Notes: a model not told the origin generated them from the letters alone. A DNA stretch of 59,619 nucleotides from Nitrospirales bacterium (GCA_029261295.1 JAJDBP010000005.1:1-59619), one strand, 5' to 3'. Positions 27,530 through 36,683 are shown, counted from the first letter of the stretch. Numbers and translations are program-made.

Positions 27530-27579
27530 TATATTTTCCTAGGTTTCTAATTTACGTACTTATTGCCTCGTATCCGTTG

Positions 27580-28737
27580 TCACACCAAGGTTTTCAATCG
27601 CTCACAGGCTACATCTAAATCCGTATCCGTCTTTGCAAAACTAAATCGAACATAGCGAGCCCCATCGTTTCCCTGGAAAAAGGCCTCCCCTGGTACCCCC
27701 GCCACGCCAGTTTTCTCTAAGAGATACATTGCACGTTCTTTACCATTGGTCCCTGGCAAACGGCTCACATCTGCCAACACATAATATGCCCCTTGAGGGA
27801 TGAATTGAGCCAATCCAATGTCTTCTAGCACCTGACAAAACTGATCGCGTTTTCGCTGAAATGATTGTAGGAGCCCCTCATAAAACGTCGGTTTCAATTC
27901 GTGAATTCCCATAGCCACTCCATATTGTAAAGGTGCTGGAGCACAGACATACACCAAATCATTCATCGCACCAATCATTGATGCCCATCTTGATGCCGCC
28001 ACTGCATGGCCAATTCGCCAGCCGGTAATGCTAAAGGTTTTGGAATACCCGGAAATTGTAATGGTGCGCTCCGCCATACCTGGAAGAGCGGCAACACTCA
28101 CATGGGATCTTTGGTCATAAACAAAGTATTCATAGATTTCGTCAGTGAAAACAAACAAATCATGATGTTTGGCTATCTCTGCAATGGCCTGGAGCTCTTC
28201 TTTCGAAAACACTTTGCCGGATGGATTGGCAGGCGTATTCACCACAATAGCTTTGGTGCGTTTGGTAATAGCTTGCTCCAAATCATCCAATGACAGATTC
28301 CAATCATTCCCTTGCAGGGAAACGAATTTAGGTACGGCCTCCACGGCCAAAATCGTACTCAGGTGATAGCCATAATATGGTTCAAAGAGAATGACTTCGT
28401 CCCCAGGTTGAAGAAGCCCCATGCACACACAATGAAACGCCCCGGTTGCTCCTGCGCTGACGGTGATTTCCGTTTCGGGATTGGCCGTGATGTGGTTAAA
28501 TATTTTTAATCGTTCCGCAAGTGCTTGCCGGAGTTCAGCCAGTCCATCATAACGGGTGTAGATGTTAAACCCTTGATCCATAGCCTGTTTGGCAGCTTCA
28601 AGCACTGGCTCTGGAACTCCCGTGTCGCACACTCCTTGCGCTAAATTGATCCCTTGCATTTGTGTGCAAGCTAATGTCATGGCTCGAATCTCCGACTGAC
28701 TGAGCTTAGCTAACCGCTGATTTTCATGTAGATTCAT
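27580..28737 (-). CDS. Class I/II PLP-dependent aminotransferase
   Basis: A 385-residue fold-type I aminotransferase. The PLP Schiff-base lysine is K233 in SGYSKTFSITGWR, and VNTPANPSG (about 167-175) and FTDEIYE near 198 bind the cofactor; the C-terminal RFSFA contains the carboxylate-binding Arg. The sequence lies in the kynurenine/aspartate/methionine aminotransferase branch (YbdL/ArAT-like). The donor amino acid cannot be fixed from this. The start is ATG 28737. It is divergent from the FGE-like gene and shares a 180-base promoter region. Confidence 0.88.
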   Translation of the reverse strand: MNLHENQRLAKLSQSEIRAMTLACTQMQGINLAQGVCDTGVPEPVLEAAKQAMDQGFNIYTRYDGLAELRQALAERLKIFNHITANPETEITVSAGATGAFHCVCMGLLQPGDEVILFEPYYGYHLSTILAVEAVPKFVSLQGNDWNLSLDDLEQAITKRTKAIVVNTPANPSGKVFSKEELQAIAEIAKHHDLFVFTDEIYEYFVYDQRSHVSVAALPGMAERTITISGYSKTFSITGWRIGHAVAASRWASMIGAMNDLVYVCAPAPLQYGVAMGIHELKPTFYEGLLQSFQRKRDQFCQVLEDIGLAQFIPQGAYYVLADVSRLPGTNGKERAMYLLEKTGVAGVPGEAFFQGNDGARYVRFSFAKTDTDLDVACERLKTLV

Positions 28738-28917
28738 ACTGACCTCTCCCGGTGCAAATTTTCATTTTCGGACTCAAATGAGAACATAAAAAAAACGATC
28801 ATCGCCTCACGACTCTTTCCATCATCTCTTGCTGGTAAAAGTAGTCTTCTTTTACACTGAATCCGTATGAAGCAGCGACCATCCTATCGTTAATCATTCC
28901 GAGAAGGCGAGACCATC

Positions 28918-29829
28918 TTGTTCCAAATTAATAAACCGGCGTTATTTCTCTCACTCATTCTTTCCCTTTCATGCCTTGAGATCATGATTATCGACTTGGG
29001 GCCTGCCAACGGCAGCATGGAACCAGCACCACCTGAGGTCAATCCCCACATTCAAGGAATTGCCAGCTTTGCTCAACATTCACCGCTCGTGGAAATTCCT
29101 GCAGGCTGGTTTTTGATGGGTACCAATCGAGAAGAGGGTGAGAGGCATTCCTTTGAAAAAAATTACGACAACACAGAATTCCCGCAACGCCGCATTTGGT
29201 TGAATGCTTTTCAGATTGATCAATACGAGGTATCACTAGGAGAATTCTTGCAGTTCTTGCAAGGAAATATGCGAAAGGTTTCCCCAGAATTGAGAGGACT
29301 TATTTGGCACCTTATCAGCGTTCATTTCATTCCGAATCAAGCGCTAGCACCTTGGCCTGCACTTTATGTGACTTGGGATGAAGCTCAGGCCTTTTGCTTT
29401 AGTCGAGGTAAACGGCTTCCTTCAGAAGCTGAATGGGAAAAATCAGCCAGAGGGACAACTGGGAAGACTTTCCCTTGGGGCAAAGAGAGTCCTTCGCCAG
29501 AGATTGCTGTCTTTGGAGCCTATCATGTGCATGAGATTCCGTTAGTGGCCAATGTGGATAGTTTTCCCGAAGGACAAAGCGAATGGGGTATTTATCACTT
29601 GTCTGGGAACATTGCCGAATGGACGAACAGCTGGTTGGGGTCCGATTATTACCCCATTATGTCTGCACGAAATCCGCAAGGCCCTAAATCTGGCCGATAC
29701 AAATCCGTGCGGGGAGGGTCTTGGAAGAGTAATCCTGTCATGCTTCGTACTGCCACCAGAGGTGGCGCACTACCAGAAGAACGTTCAGCCAACATCGGCT
29801 TTCGCTGCGCTCAATCAACTCAACCATAA
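28918..29829 (+). CDS. Secreted formylglycine-generating-enzyme-like protein (SUMF1 domain)
   Basis: A 303-residue protein. A signal peptide is likely (residues 1-25, start TTG with GAGAAGG upstream; a later ATG at 28984 would cut it). The rest is a SUMF1/FGE-sulfatase domain: IPAGWFLMG at its start, WDEAQAFC, KRLPSEAEWEKSARG in the middle, NIAEWTNSW and SVRGGSWKS towards the end, and IGFRCA at the C terminus. The family converts a Cys to formylglycine in sulfatases, but many bacterial members have other roles. The copper-binding Cys pair of true FGEs is not evident, so catalysis is doubtful. No sulfatase gene is nearby. Confidence 0.88.
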   Translation: MFQINKPALFLSLILSLSCLEIMIIDLGPANGSMEPAPPEVNPHIQGIASFAQHSPLVEIPAGWFLMGTNREEGERHSFEKNYDNTEFPQRRIWLNAFQIDQYEVSLGEFLQFLQGNMRKVSPELRGLIWHLISVHFIPNQALAPWPALYVTWDEAQAFCFSRGKRLPSEAEWEKSARGTTGKTFPWGKESPSPEIAVFGAYHVHEIPLVANVDSFPEGQSEWGIYHLSGNIAEWTNSWLGSDYYPIMSARNPQGPKSGRYKSVRGGSWKSNPVMLRTATRGGALPEERSANIGFRCAQSTQP

Positions 29830-29843
29830 ATTCATTTGAGGGA

Positions 29844-30467
29844 TTAGGAAATCCCCCATAATTGCTCTAGCCGCTTCGCGCGACCACAATTCCATTTATA
29901 ATATTTGTAGCGAATAGGGTTCTTCGCATAATAATCCTGATGGTACTCTTCTGCAGGAAAAAAGGTTGAGGCTGGACTTATTTCGGTCACAATGGATTCC
30001 GGGAAACCTTTTGTGACTTCAATGTTTTTCTTAGATTCATCAATGACTTGTTTTTGATGTTCATCATGGTAAAAAATCGCCGTGCGATATTGATTTCCGT
30101 GGTCGCAAAATTGGGCATTGGGTGTGGTCGGATCCACATTTTTCCAATAAACCTCAAGTAGACGCTGATATGTGACTATATTGGGATCATAGATGATCTC
30201 TATTGATTCTGTGTGTCCGGTGCCGCCAGCAGAAACTTGTTCATACGTCGGATTCTCTACTTGGCCTCCAATATATCCTGACACAACAGAGGTAACCCCT
30301 TTGACTTTTTCAAATGCCTCCTCCATACACCAAAAACAACCACCGGCAAACGTGGCTTTTTCTTGATGGGAATTTTCGCCGGCATAGCTACTATTGGCGC
30401 TGGACATGAAAGTTCCTACCATCAACACTGCAAATCCTAAGAAAAGCAGAAACTTGATATTTCGCAT
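29844..30467 (-). CDS. msrA: Peptide methionine-S-sulfoxide reductase, periplasmic
   Basis: A 207-residue MsrA. Its catalytic Cys is in GGCFWCMEEAF (Cys44), and EVYWKNVDPT and CDHGNQYRTAIF are standard substrate-pocket stretches. The first about 29 residues form a signal peptide (VLMVGTFMSSANSSYAG), so it acts outside the cytoplasm. It repairs oxidised methionines in envelope proteins, plausible for an organism with abundant periplasmic redox enzymes. GAGGGGAA precedes the ATG. The stop lies 15 bases from the stop of the convergent FGE-like gene. Confidence 0.95.
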   Translation of the reverse strand: MRNIKFLLFLGFAVLMVGTFMSSANSSYAGENSHQEKATFAGGCFWCMEEAFEKVKGVTSVVSGYIGGQVENPTYEQVSAGGTGHTESIEIIYDPNIVTYQRLLEVYWKNVDPTTPNAQFCDHGNQYRTAIFYHDEHQKQVIDESKKNIEVTKGFPESIVTEISPASTFFPAEEYHQDYYAKNPIRYKYYKWNCGRAKRLEQLWGIS

Positions 30468-30774
30468 ATTCCCCTCCTCCGTTGTACTCTCTCACAGGTA
30501 CTAAAAAATGAATCCTGTTTTCTATGGAAAAGTCTATCGCCCCTAACTATGAAGTCTCAACTATCATCAAATTGTTACGCTGTTTACAAGTGAATTTCCA
30601 CTCATAAGGAATGAATGATTAAAGAAAAACTGAGATTATTTAGAAATTATCAGTGACTTATTTATAATAAGGAGGTCCATAAAGTGTAATACCTAGGCAA
30701 TTTACAGCAAAGTCTGGGAAGGAGGAAAGTTGAGGTAAAACGAAATCCGTATGAGGAGTATTTCTCAAGGTTCC
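30468..30774. other. Intergenic stretch with Shine-Dalgarno-like motifs but no gene
   Basis: About 300 bases upstream of msrA. Two Shine-Dalgarno-like motifs (aaggaggt near 30669, ggaaggagg near 30718) are followed by immediate stops or by a 22-codon frame from ATG 30751 that I do not regard as coding. No RNA fold is evident apart from the hairpin at its right edge. Confidence 0.4.
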
Positions 30775-30802
30775 CAACCTGGCACAGACATGTGCCAGGT
30801 TG
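30775..30802. terminator. 12-bp hairpin after the FN3-protein gene
   Basis: Perfect inverted repeat caacctggcaca (30775-30786) and tgtgccaggttg (30791-30802) with a 4-base loop, 14 bases past the minus-strand stop at 30816. No T-run follows, but strength and position suggest the transcript end. Confidence 0.65.
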
Positions 30803-30815
30803 AGGTCATACGCTA

Positions 30816-32435
30816 TTAGGATCCGCCTAACAAACTTCTCAGCGTGACGGTTCCTCCGGTTTTTCTAGTCGCCTGAATTTTTTCTTTCAATCCATTGAGT
30901 TTAGCGACTTCCTGTTCTTTTTGTTTTTTCATTGCAGCCACAGCTTTTTCCTGGCGTTCTTTTTCTTCCTTTTCTTTCTGGACCAGGCGTTCTTTTTCTT
31001 CCTTATCCATTTGTACAAGAACCACCGGGTTTATTTTTGTGGCAATTCCTGGATTAAGAACAGAGGTAATGAGCGATGTGCCAAAACTTTTCGCTAGGAC
31101 CTGAGTGGTATTTGGTAAGTTAGGTTGTTCGTTGATGACCAGATAATTTAGCGTGGTTTGACCTTGGCCTGAATTTCCAAAAGTCAGTGATAAGGTCGAA
31201 TCTTTGACTTCAACGGAGTAATCTACAATGGTTAAATATTCTCCCCTTGCGGTATTAACCTGTCTGGCCAATTGTAGACCTTCTGCCGAAACCCAATGAG
31301 GCCCCTGAGCTTGACTAGGATCACCCAGAACCATCGTGACATAATAAATGCCATTAGGAATAGGGAAATTCCAAGTTACCGGGCTTTGGTTAGTAGCACT
31401 CACAAATGTATCTAATGTTTGATCAGCCGTTGAGTTTTTTTCTGTGCCATTCAACAATTGATTCCACCCATAGCCACGGGTACTGTTAAAAACACTCCCG
31501 TCGTCTTTCTTAAAGTTTGTGGGAACCTGAGAGCCGGGTGTCTGGAAATTTATGGCAATAGGCAAGTTGGGTTTCGGAGGAGATGGATTAGAATTCTCCG
31601 ACCCAAAGGTTGCTGTCACTGCTTGAGAAGAAGAAAGCGTCAAAGCACACTTCGACGTTCCACTACATAGCCCATTCCATCCTTGAAAAACATTCCCCGA
31701 TGGTACAATCGGGGTTAGGGTAACCGTTGTTCCTTGGATGAAGGAGGCAGTGCAAGTTCCACCAGAACAAGTTAATCCTGACGGACTGCTGCTTATACTC
31801 CCTTGCCCATCACCCATTATTGAAACACTCAAAGAACGAGAAGGAGTTGGAGTGTTCGACGTAAACGAAGCTGAGACCGTGGCGGAAGAAACTAAGTTAA
31901 GAACGCAACTACCCGTTCCCTGGCAAGATCCACCCCAACCCGAAAATATTTTTCCACTGCCTGGGGCTGCAGAAAGCGTGACATTTGTTCCTGAAGAAAA
32001 TGTTCCAGAACATGTTCCGCTGGAACATGACAGACCGGGAGGATTACTGGTTACCACTCCCTCTCCATTAACAGAGACAGCGAGCGAACTTCCAGCTGTC
32101 ACCAGGCTCTTGGAGACTTCTTGGCTTGGAGAACTCTCATTGCCAGACGTATCATAGGCGGTTACTGAAAAATAATGAGTCTTATTTGATTCTAGGTTGG
32201 CGTATTGATAGCTGGTTGTTTTCCCAGCATTCTTTGAATTCACATAGTTCCCAGAAGTTGTTCCATGGTGCACCCAATACCCAGCCAGGTCAGACTCTTG
32301 ATTGGCTGCCCATTGCAACCCCACAGAATTGCTGGTTGCAGACTGAACACCATTGGGAATCAAAAATAGCCCAACACCAAAAATCGAAGCGAAAAAAATC
32401 TTTCGAAATGTTAAACAAGCAGGATCGCGGAACAT
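30816..32435 (-). CDS. Secreted FN3 / Cys-repeat / malectin-like protein with coiled-coil tail
   Basis: A 539-residue protein with a signal peptide (hydrophobic 13-30, QSA). Domains in order: a fibronectin III-like domain (about 35-110); two tandem repeats of about 80 residues (115-195, 200-278), each with two Cys pairs and the GTxVTLxAxxxxGxxFxGW pattern of secreted bacterial adhesion repeats; a malectin-like carbohydrate-binding domain (293-436, AINFQTPG start); and a charged coiled coil (about 477-523). A strong Shine-Dalgarno AAGGAGGTG precedes the ATG. A c-di-GMP-I riboswitch lies in the leader, so expression is tied to biofilm signalling. A matrix or adhesin role is inferred. Confidence 0.88.
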   Translation of the reverse strand: MFRDPACLTFRKIFFASIFGVGLFLIPNGVQSATSNSVGLQWAANQESDLAGYWVHHGTTSGNYVNSKNAGKTTSYQYANLESNKTHYFSVTAYDTSGNESSPSQEVSKSLVTAGSSLAVSVNGEGVVTSNPPGLSCSSGTCSGTFSSGTNVTLSAAPGSGKIFSGWGGSCQGTGSCVLNLVSSATVSASFTSNTPTPSRSLSVSIMGDGQGSISSSPSGLTCSGGTCTASFIQGTTVTLTPIVPSGNVFQGWNGLCSGTSKCALTLSSSQAVTATFGSENSNPSPPKPNLPIAINFQTPGSQVPTNFKKDDGSVFNSTRGYGWNQLLNGTEKNSTADQTLDTFVSATNQSPVTWNFPIPNGIYYVTMVLGDPSQAQGPHWVSAEGLQLARQVNTARGEYLTIVDYSVEVKDSTLSLTFGNSGQGQTTLNYLVINEQPNLPNTTQVLAKSFGTSLITSVLNPGIATKINPVVLVQMDKEEKERLVQKEKEEKERQEKAVAAMKKQKEQEVAKLNGLKEKIQATRKTGGTVTLRSLLGGS

Positions 32436-32483
32436 GGAACACCTCCTTCAATAAGGGGCCCCAATCCCGATCCATCATCGTTT

Positions 32484-32572
32484 CTCTTTCTTCGGTAACC
32501 CGGCTATCAGAAATTCTGACCCGTGGCTTTGCGTCCCCACTTCACAATGGGTTTGCCTTTGTCGGAAAGAGG
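32484..32572 (-). promoter_or_regulatory. c-di-GMP-I (GEMM-I) riboswitch aptamer
   Basis: Read on the minus strand, the 89 bases contain the hallmark blocks in order: GGCAAACC, then GGGACGCAAAGCC, then GATAGCCGGGTTACCG. They are closed by a P1 stem (CTCTTTC at the 5' side, GAAAGAG at the 3' side). The variable hairpins (CCCATTGTGAAGTGGGG and GGTC...GATAGCC) pair. It ends 48 bases before the FN3-protein ATG. Between them a GGGGCCCCTT...AAGGAGG arrangement could mask the Shine-Dalgarno, pointing to translational control. Whether ligand switches expression on or off is not determinable. Confidence 0.92.
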
Positions 32573-32848
32573 CCACCACCTTTGTTATGTATTGACAATG
32601 TTATTACAGTTACGTGTTCTCCTTCGTAGATCTGCAAATAATCAAAACCTAATTCGTCACCTGCTCTTATCGGTCGGTTGAGTGGAGGCTTTAGTCCAAA
32701 AAATTACCTAATAATAGATAAGACTTTATTCCCTCTATCCCTTATCGGCACTTCTAGCCTTCTACATCTTAATGGAATCATTATCTTTTACATTTGTATG
32801 AATTAGGTCTTCTTCATCCCCTCTTTTGTTGATATAAGGAATACTATT

Positions 32849-33391
32849 TCATTGTATGAATGATTTTGCACCAATACTGGCTATGCCGGCTAAGGCACAT
32901 CCCTCATCCAATTGAGCACCAGGAGCCCCACCAACCCCAATGCCACCCACAACCTCATTTCCAAATACCACAGGGAAACCTCCGCCCAGAATTAAAATCC
33001 GTTCATTCATATCTCGTAAGCCTTGCAGATGGGGTATTTTGGTAATCAATTCTGCCAATTCTTGCGTAGACCGGCGAATGCTAGACGCTGTATAGGCTTT
33101 TTTCGCACTACTATCTTGAGTATGTGGTCCAGCCCCATCACCACGAAGAAGAACTTTTACATTCCCTCCACTGTCAACCACAGTTACACTCACCTGATAC
33201 CCTCCCTCCTCACATTTTGCCAGCGCCTCATTGGCAGCCCTTTGCGCCATTTTTAGGGCTAAAATATTTTTTTTGAGTAACGCGGAACTTCCCCAACACA
33301 TTCCCGGAACAATGAGGAGAACCAAACAGCCAATCAACAACACTTTGACAACAGTGCACCATTTCTCTCTTTTTGTTTCCTTGGCTTTCAT
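32849..33391 (-). CDS. GlcG/HbpS-family (DUF336) protein, membrane-anchored or exported
   Basis: A 180-residue protein starting at ATG 33391, which has GGGAGG nine bases upstream; a longer frame from 33451 lacks one. An N-terminal hydrophobic segment (VVKVLLIGCLVLLIVPGM) is a signal or anchor. The rest is the HbpS/GlcG fold: VTVVDSGGNVKVLLRGDGA, then AKKAYTAS, then GGGFPVVFGNEVVGGIGVGGAPG and DEGCALAGI at the C terminus. The family includes a haem-binding sensor of redox stress and enzymes of the Cob(I)alamin adenosyltransferase-like group; the periplasmic form here suggests haem or small-molecule binding. Function uncertain. Confidence 0.85.
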   Translation of the reverse strand: MKAKETKREKWCTVVKVLLIGCLVLLIVPGMCWGSSALLKKNILALKMAQRAANEALAKCEEGGYQVSVTVVDSGGNVKVLLRGDGAGPHTQDSSAKKAYTASSIRRSTQELAELITKIPHLQGLRDMNERILILGGGFPVVFGNEVVGGIGVGGAPGAQLDEGCALAGIASIGAKSFIQ

Positions 33392-33539
33392 TAAATTTTC
33401 CTCCCATATTTCATTTTCAACAATTCCCAATGGGGAAATAGCAAACTTCATGTGATTTACACAGACCCTCTTTACAGTTTTTGTTCATCTATTGTTGTAT
33501 CCCCAAATCTAAGACCGATTCTCCATATTTTTATTATGT

Positions 33540-33944
33540 TTACAACCGGTCACGTAAGCCCCGCAAAACGATATCCCGATAGCTGACAATACCCACCACC
33601 TTTTGATTTTGAATGACAGGCGCCAGGGTAAGACCAAACCTTTCAAAAAGACGAGCGCAATATCGAATATCCATGTCTGGATCGACAGATATCACCGGCT
33701 TGCTCATGATCTCATACACATTGACTCGATCAGCCGCCTTATCAACTCCCAACACTTTTTTTGCAATATCTGCCAACAGGACAATCCCATATTCATCATC
33801 ATCATTCCGTCGATCTACCAAAAGACATTCAGTTTCTAAATGCTTGGCTTGGCGAAGGGCATCCGCCACGGTTTCAATTCCATGAATGACATCAAATTGA
33901 GTTTTCATGACATCCTTTACCCGAACCAATTCACCGTGTCTCAT
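33540..33944 (-). CDS. Tandem CBS-domain protein
   Basis: A 134-residue protein made of two CBS domains (about residues 8-66 and 73-134), with typical VKDVMKTQFDVI and EIMSKPVISVDPD starts and a GIVSYRDIVLRG end. CBS pairs bind adenine nucleotides. Its ATG overlaps the stop of the PII-like gene by four bases (ATGA), which indicates translational coupling. It is the last gene of the DUF1538-DUF1538-PII-CBS operon, so it probably provides energy or nucleotide input to the membrane system. Confidence 0.9.
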   Translation of the reverse strand: MRHGELVRVKDVMKTQFDVIHGIETVADALRQAKHLETECLLVDRRNDDDEYGIVLLADIAKKVLGVDKAADRVNVYEIMSKPVISVDPDMDIRYCARLFERFGLTLAPVIQNQKVVGIVSYRDIVLRGLRDRL

Positions 33945-34291
33945 AGCTCTTCCTCCACCATATCTTTAAGTTTGGCCATTTGATGGACGACCCCCACTGC
34001 ATCTTCAACATCAATCTGAAACGCAATTCCTGTTCCAGGCTTAGCATCAAACTCGCCAACCCTGGCAATCGATTCCAAAATTTCTCTCGATAAATGCTCT
34101 TCCACTAAAAAGAGAATGACATCGCGTTGGGTTTCCAAGTTCAAGCCAAAAAACGTTTTTTTGACCTCCAACCCTTCACCATGAGCACTGGTAATCACTG
34201 TGGCTCCCGTTGCACCTTTTTCTCTCGCCCCATTCATCACCGCACTGGTTTTGTCGTCTTGGACAAACGCACAAATTAACTTGAAATGCAT
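33941..34291 (-). CDS. PII-like signal transduction protein
   Basis: A 116-residue protein with the PII ferredoxin-like fold pattern: MHFKLICAFVQDDKTSAVM (beta1-alpha1), GATGATVI, then a loop (HGEGLEVKKTFFG) in the T-loop position and a KPGTGIAFQI B-loop equivalent. The T-loop Tyr that is uridylylated in GlnB is missing, and the B-loop lacks the usual GxxGxGK. It belongs to the PII-like rather than the canonical GlnB group. It lies 21 bases after the second DUF1538 gene and is coupled to the CBS gene. It probably gates the adjacent membrane proteins in response to a nucleotide or other ligand. Confidence 0.85.
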   Translation of the reverse strand: MHFKLICAFVQDDKTSAVMNGAREKGATGATVITSAHGEGLEVKKTFFGLNLETQRDVILFLVEEHLSREILESIARVGEFDAKPGTGIAFQIDVEDAVGVVHQMAKLKDMVEEEL

Positions 34292-34312
34292 ATCATGGCT
34301 CCCTGAGAAAAA

Positions 34313-35080
34313 TTATTGTGGTTTGGCCAACCAGGCAGAAATTTGCGCATAGGCCATAACGGAAATTATTGGAAACAAACTGGCAAAGGCGATCAGTCCA
34401 AACCCATCAAACACTGGATTGCGGTCTGGGACGTTACTTGCCAATCCTAACCCCAATGCCGCAACAATAGGAACGGTCACAGTGGAAGTCGTCACCCCAC
34501 CTGAGTCATATGCCAAGGGAATGATCATTCGAGGAGCAAAAATTGTTTGAATGATAACAATGACATATCCAACAATAATGTACCAATGCAAAGGAGTTCC
34601 GGTAATTATACGATAAGATCCCAGGGCAATTCCTAAAGCCACCCCAATCGCCACGGCTATTCGCAAACCCCAAACTCCAATGACTCCACCGGAAACTTGA
34701 TGCGCTTTTATGGCAACGGCTAACAAGGAAGGTTCCGCTATGGTAGTGGAAAAGCCAATGGCAAGAGCAAAAACATACACCCAATAATATTGACTCCATT
34801 CTGGAATTTTGCCGATAACGGCGTTATGTTCTAAACCCAGAATAAACTCGGTGGCCGTTAATTGTTGAGCCATCAGTTTCCCTATAGGAAATAGAGCCAT
34901 CTCTAACCCTTGCAAAAAAAATGCAAGCCCGACTAAGACATATAAGAATCCTATTCCTACACGACTCATGTTGGCGATCGGTCGCCGAATGACGAGGCTC
35001 TGAAAGCCAAGTATGATCAAGCCTATAGGCAATACATCAGCTATTGTCGCCCATAGGGTTTGTAGAAAGTCCTGGACCAT
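34313..35080 (-). CDS. DUF1538 membrane protein, second paralogue
   Basis: A 255-residue protein with about seven hydrophobic helices. It shares with its upstream neighbour the motif (A/I)[11 protein letters not shown], followed by [19 protein letters not shown], and an N-terminal GLAFFLQGLEMALFPIG block. Such conserved Asp-Ser-Gly-Gly-Thr stretches inside a membrane protein look like a substrate path. I start at ATG 35080, four bases after the stop of the first paralogue; an upstream TTG at 35113 would overlap it. DUF1538 proteins are uncharacterised probable transporters. The pair likely forms a heteromer. Confidence 0.85.
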   Translation of the reverse strand: MVQDFLQTLWATIADVLPIGLIILGFQSLVIRRPIANMSRVGIGFLYVLVGLAFFLQGLEMALFPIGKLMAQQLTATEFILGLEHNAVIGKIPEWSQYYWVYVFALAIGFSTTIAEPSLLAVAIKAHQVSGGVIGVWGLRIAVAIGVALGIALGSYRIITGTPLHWYIIVGYVIVIIQTIFAPRMIIPLAYDSGGVTTSTVTVPIVAALGLGLASNVPDRNPVFDGFGLIAFASLFPIISVMAYAQISAWLAKPQ

Positions 35081-35084
35081 GTCT

Positions 35085-35810
35085 TTATCCAAGCATGCCG
35101 TATGCCATGACAAAAATCATTGGCGTCAATGAGGCAAAAGCAATCAACCCAAATCCATCAACCATCGGATTGCGGCCTCGAATTGAAGAGGCGAGTCCAA
35201 CTCCCAGGGCCGTAACAAGAGGAACGGTGATCGTAGAGGTCGTCACGCCTCCCGAATCATAGGCAATCCCGATGATTTCGGGAGGGGCAATGAACGTCAT
35301 GCCAATGACCCCGAAATACCCTCCAATTATCAAATATTGTATGGGCCAACCTCGAACGATGCGTAGGACGCCAATGACTATGGCAAACCCTACGGACAAG
35401 GCAACGGTTAAACGCAAACCAAACGCATAATCAATGCGCGCTTGTTTGCTGCTTTCGATGACCTTGCCTTCAGCGGCCACATTGGCGGCCTCATTGGCCA
35501 CAGCAATTAAGGCAGGTTCTGCTACTGTGGTGCCAAACCCCAGAGCAAAGGCAAAGAGCAATAACCAGGTTAAACTTCCTTTTTTGGCAAACGAGAAAGC
35601 CAGTGATTCTCCCAAAGGGAATAAGCCCATCTCCAATCCCTGTACAAACAATGTCAGACCAATGAGCACAAAGAATGATCCTGTCAGGATCTCCAGGAGG
35701 TTGGGGATAGGCTGATGCAACACCACCAATTGAAAAAATCCAATGACAACCACAATGGGCAGGAGGTCATAGGCGCTCCCAATTAAGGATTGGAAAAAAG
35801 ATTTAAACAT
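35085..35810 (-). CDS. DUF1538 membrane protein, first paralogue
   Basis: A 241-residue protein with about seven helices, homologous along its length to the next gene. It shows [31 protein letters not shown] and [13 protein letters not shown], with ATP-independent transporter character. First gene of the operon that continues with a second DUF1538, a PII-like and a CBS protein. The ATG at 35810 has no evident Shine-Dalgarno, and a TTGACA about 25 bases upstream could be part of a promoter. The transported substrate is unknown. Confidence 0.85.
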   Translation of the reverse strand: MFKSFFQSLIGSAYDLLPIVVVIGFFQLVVLHQPIPNLLEILTGSFFVLIGLTLFVQGLEMGLFPLGESLAFSFAKKGSLTWLLLFAFALGFGTTVAEPALIAVANEAANVAAEGKVIESSKQARIDYAFGLRLTVALSVGFAIVIGVLRIVRGWPIQYLIIGGYFGVIGMTFIAPPEIIGIAYDSGGVTTSTITVPLVTALGVGLASSIRGRNPMVDGFGLIAFASLTPMIFVMAYGMLG

Positions 35811-36074
35811 TGGGGAAGAATAGAGATCAAAACGATGTCAATCCTGCTCGTCTGATACTTTCAAAATACCAGGGGATGCACCTAATGACAAAAACCACGA
35901 AGAAGGTAGGGAAGTTTTTGCTCGCTGGAGGATGCCAAAGGATTGGACACCGAGCAATTCTAAGAATTCAATTGAAAGGAATGACTACATATTCTGTATT
36001 GTCAAAGAAACAAGAGAAAAAATGCGAAAGGAAAAGGCAAATAATAGAACCATTTCAGCCAACGTCCCTAAATC

Positions 36075-36683
36075 TTAGAACAACCACGGTGCTTCCTGGG
36101 CACGCCGAGCTTCATACGTGGATATAGCTGGTTCATGTTGAAGGGTTAATCCAATGCCATCTAACCCTTTGATCATACATTCCTTACGAAACGGATCAAT
36201 GGCAAATTGATAACATTCGCCTTCGGGCAACAAAACTCGTTGTTGAGCTAAATCAACCGTGACCTGATACGTTTCCTGATTCAGAACCCGCTCAAAAAGA
36301 GTTTGAATTTCTTCTGGAGTTAAGATCACGGGAAGAATGCCATTTTGGAAACAATTATTATAAAAAATATCCGCGAAACTGGGAGATAAAATAGATCGAA
36401 TTCCATAATCCAATAATGCCCATGGTGCATGTTCCCTTGAAGATCCACACCCAAAATTATCCCGAGTCAGGAGAATCGGAGCCTCCTGATACCTTGGTTG
36501 ATTAGAAAAAAAATCAGGATCTTCTGCGCCATCTGGACGTTGGCGCCAATCCGCAAACAACCCCTCCTTCAATCCGGTTCGCTGAATAGTTTTCAAATAT
36601 TGTTTGGGAATGATTTGATCAGTATCGACATCAGTCCGATCTAAGGGAGCGATAATTCCTGTTAGGGTAGTAAAAGCTTGCAT
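36075..36683 (-). CDS. leuD: 3-isopropylmalate dehydratase small subunit
   Basis: A 202-residue swivel-domain subunit. Its family hallmarks are VDTDQIIPKQYLK near residue 17 and NFGCGSSREHAPWAL near 78, which closes over the substrate, plus FADIFYNNCFQNG. With LeuC it isomerises 2- to 3-isopropylmalate in leucine biosynthesis. The start is ATG 36683 with GGAGAG upstream; an in-frame TTG at 36695 is rejected. It lies 67 bases after leuC on the same strand. Confidence 0.96.
   Translation of the reverse strand: MQAFTTLTGIIAPLDRTDVDTDQIIPKQYLKTIQRTGLKEGLFADWRQRPDGAEDPDFFSNQPRYQEAPILLTRDNFGCGSSREHAPWALLDYGIRSILSPSFADIFYNNCFQNGILPVILTPEEIQTLFERVLNQETYQVTVDLAQQRVLLPEGECYQFAIDPFRKECMIKGLDGIGLTLQHEPAISTYEARRAQEAPWLF

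Noticed and set aside
30751-30819. 22-codon frame after a GGAGG motif
   Set aside because: It spans the hairpin terminator and ends at the 3' end of the FN3 gene; too short and structurally explained.
31738-32157. 139-codon plus-strand frame antisense to the FN3 protein
   Set aside because: Produced by the repetitive Gly/Ser codons of the real gene on the minus strand; no start signal.
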